From NCBI RefSeq assembly GCF_000281045.1, contig NW_008246105.1:410561-474560 (forward strand): 64,000 nt of DNA, read 5' to 3'. Of this stretch, positions 61,995-64,000 are shown one piece after another; position 1 is the stretch's first letter, and each line of letters starts with the position of its first letter. Made by a program: the position numbers and the translations under genes. This DNA comes from Saprolegnia diclina VS20 (Eukaryota > Oomycota > Saprolegniomycetes > Saprolegniales > Saprolegniaceae). The notes under the pieces are model-generated. The model was not told the DNA's origin. It did no database searches and worked only from the letters and a program-made list of their open reading frames with translations.

Positions 61995-63154
61995 TTAGTT
62001 AGCCCTCTCTCGATTGTAGTAGCCAGGAGCAACGTTCTCCTGGTTGGGCACGCCGTAGGTAGAGGTGTCGCGACGGCTTGGCGTCACAGGTTTTGAGTCG
62101 CCCGAGAGCTGCGACACGGTGTGCTTGAGCTTGACGATGTGCTTGACCGCTTGCTTGAAGTCGTCGCGAAGAGCCGTATGCGCATGTGTGAGCGATTGCA
62201 AGTCCTACGACGCGTGTACGGAGTCGCCGTACCGTCAAGGCGAGACGTACCTCGTGGAGCTTCTGGATGGTTTGGTCTTGCTGCAGGCGGGCGTCGCGTT
62301 CGCGCTGGAGTTCTTGCTGGAGCTAGAGTCATCCATGCACAGCTGTCAGCCTCGATGCAAGGTACGAGGCTGCGAAAACCTGCTCGACAAGCGCCATGAC
62401 GTGGTGACTGGTGTCTCTCGCTTCGAGCTGCGCCGTCGTTGTGTCCATTGTGTTGTCAGCACCGAGATAGTTGCCCTCGTAAGCGTCATGATGAGCGCGA
62501 ACCTCGTGATCCGCATCATTCGCCACCGCGCTCTCGTCGAATTCGTTGGCTTGGAGCTCGAGCGACACGAGCATTTGGTCCATGCGGTCGATCTCGCGCT
62601 GCAGTTCTTGCTTCTGGAGATCACCCGAGAGCATCGGCATGGGTGGACGACGCAAGTGGTGCTGGAAGGTATCCCTTTGCTGCGGCGGCGCCGTCATGGC
62701 GCGCTGCATGGCCGGCGCGGGCATGGCGCGCCGGGGCAGCTCGGTCGGGATTTTGGTCAGCATCTGGATCTTCTTCTTCAGAAGCTGGTCCTGGTTGAGC
62801 TGGTACGATGCTGCGTCGGTGAGGTACGCGTTCCACTCGGGCCGGCGGCGCGCCGGTGCTTTCGCCGCCGTCTTGGTTGGCTTCCGCTGCGCCTTCATCG
62901 CCTCTTGCCAATGGCACACGTCCAGGCTGTTTGGCAGGGACAGCAATTACCTTAATCAAGTAGCTTCTGTGGGACATGCCAGGGTTTTGCCATCGCGCCC
63001 AGTTTTCTGTGACATCGATGCCCGAGCCGTACGCTGTCGCAGCGTCCACAACTGAATCTCGTAGCTCTCTCCAATCCTTGTCAAATACTGCGTAATTCCA
63101 GGGCCACGAGGCCTCAACCGACAAGATCGGCGGAGGGCAAGAGAGAGTGCTCAT
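61995..63154 (-). CDS. Orphan coiled-coil protein
   Basis: A multi-exon gene. ATG 63154 gives MSTLSCPPPILSVEASWPWN, and a 49-nt intron (about 62949-62900) joins YLIK to AMKAQRKPTKTAAKA. Then RPEWNAYLTDAASYQLNQDQ, a Pro/Met-rich stretch (MPAPAMQRAMTAPPQQR), a coiled coil (LQKQELQREIDRMDQMLVSL), an acidic helix, ELQRERDARLQQDQTIQKLH and, in the last exon, LQSLTHAHTALRDDFKQAVK and HIVKLKHTVSQL, ending at 61995. No family was recognised. The PEWNAYLTD phrase resembles short motifs in centriolar or ciliary coiled-coil proteins, but this is weak. Convergent with uL4m; the stops are 68 bp apart. Confidence 0.6.
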
Positions 63155-63288
63155 GTATGTACTTGGATACGACAATTAGCTCATATCTGATTGGCTCTCA
63201 CCACCAGTTTTGTCGCAGAAAGGCAACGTATCAAGTTGTATGCACCTGCGAAACGGCGCGTATAATTAGCTGACGTCCCGCACAAGTC

Positions 63289-64000
63289 ATGGCAGCCATG
63301 GCCGCGTCGCTGGGTCCGACGGAGCACGACATTGACGTCGACATCCCGCTGACGTGGCGCAAGGTGCTGCTCACAGTCGGCTCGTACTTCCTCTTCTTCA
63401 CCGACATTCCGCGGTCCGGGCTGGGCTTTGCGACGCTTCCTGCCGGCTACGTCTCGGCGACCGAGACCACGTACGTGGACTTTGGCCCGTACCATTACCC
63501 GATCATCACCATGCTGCGGCTTCCCAACGGTACAATAGTCCTTGCGAGTGCGTGCGCTGAGGCGTGTAGGCTCGATCGTGGCTTCGTCGCCGACGGCCAA
63601 AGTGTGGAGCTACAAGTTTGACACGTGCTCGGTGGGCCTGCGCACGCTCGTCACCTCCCGCAGCATGACGAGCTGGTATCTTTATCCTTGCTCTGGTAGC
63701 GCTGGACATGGGATTGGTAGGGACCCTTGCTTCTTATACGCGGCCGACTGCCCAGCGACGACCGTCGACCCTCCAACGCTCTTCCCCATGCTCGATGACG
63801 TCGTCTCCAGCATCGCGCAGCTACCCACCGCTGCGTGGCGCATCAATTACCTCTTTGCCGACAACATCAACGACTTCTTCTCGTTCGGACCGTTCAAGGA
63901 GCGCGACTGGCGGAGTGTCATGACCCACTACGTACCGACATCAAGAACGCGCATCTGCGACCCGACCCATCTACCACGACCGTGCTTCTGCGACCAGTTG
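63289..64000 (+). CDS. 5' part of an unknown membrane or secreted protein (runs off right edge)
   Basis: ATG 63289 starts MAAMAASLGPTEHDIDVDIP, then a hydrophobic segment (WRKVLLTVGSYFLFFTDI) that could be a signal anchor. The luminal part continues GLGFATLPAGYVSATETTY and PYHYPIITMLRLPN. A 40-nt intron (63531-63570) joins SIVASSPTAKVWSYKFDTC, and a probable 45-nt intron near 63675-63719 leads to DPCFLYAADCPATTVDPP and WRINYLFADNINDFFSFGP. Cysteines in the second half suggest disulfides outside the cytosol. The frame stays open near the window end, with more introns likely. No family was recognised. Confidence 0.55.

Noticed and set aside
1-64000. CRISPR arrays, tRNA or rRNA genes, transposases, virus-like genes, operons
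   Set aside because: Tandem repeats here are two to three copies or coding microsatellites without spacers; no cloverleaf or rRNA core was recognised by eye, and gene neighbours are functionally unrelated as in a normal eukaryotic chromosome. A dedicated tRNA scan could still find one missed by eye.

Overview
The window is high-GC nuclear DNA from a eukaryote, and the gene content points to an oomycete (stramenopile), probably a saprolegnialean water mould. The main signs are a sulfate-activation protein that fuses APS kinase, ATP sulfurylase and inorganic pyrophosphatase (a known heterokont arrangement), a PH-ankyrin-AGC kinase, a full-length PDR-type ABCG transporter, a flagellar ARMC2 protein, TTTAGGG-type telomere-like motifs, and genes packed on both strands with very short introns (about 31-55 nt, mostly with GTACG, GTAGG or GTGCG donors). 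The exact species cannot be read from the sequence. No rRNA, tRNA, CRISPR array, transposase or virus-like gene was recognised.

Layout. 1-11.7 kb holds the 3' end of an unknown gene, an AMN1-like LRR/IQ protein, a tiny secreted protein, two tandem SelT-like genes without redox cysteines, a RING-CH membrane protein, a basic 15-residue-repeat protein with a zinc-ribbon-like tail, an acidic coiled-coil orphan and a second LRR protein. 12.6-19.6 kb has a PDR ABC transporter (five exons), a neuroglobin-like globin and a double telobox-Myb protein. 19.7-29.6 kb has a TPR/helical-repeat protein with an RPAP3_C-like end, MYG1, a Myb/SANT-like protein, a small acidic coiled coil, PABPN1, DMAP1/SWC4 and an R2R3 Myb. 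29.9-43 kb has the sulfate-activation fusion, the PH-Ank-AGC kinase, a disordered protein with a PP1-docking motif, a Na+/H+ exchanger and carnitine palmitoyltransferase I. 44-53.4 kb has presenilin, a PHD-TAZ protein, ARMC2, two small coiled-coil proteins and eRF1. 54.3-64 kb has a TOM1/TOM3-like 7TM protein, tryptophan synthase beta, a mucin-like membrane protein, TSR2, mitochondrial uL4, an orphan coiled-coil protein and the 5' part of an unknown gene that runs off the right edge.

This is ordinary eukaryotic chromosome with unrelated neighbours, not an operon-like system. Loose themes are chromatin and transcription (telobox Myb, R2R3 Myb, SANT-like, DMAP1, PHD-TAZ), RNA and translation (PABPN1, eRF1, TSR2, uL4m), membrane transport, and cilium-related proteins (ARMC2, possibly the TPR/RPAP3_C-like gene) that fit a zoosporic life cycle. 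Intron-exon structures were worked out by eye from frame continuity, GT-AG sites and family similarity. Spans are therefore more reliable than every exon edge.
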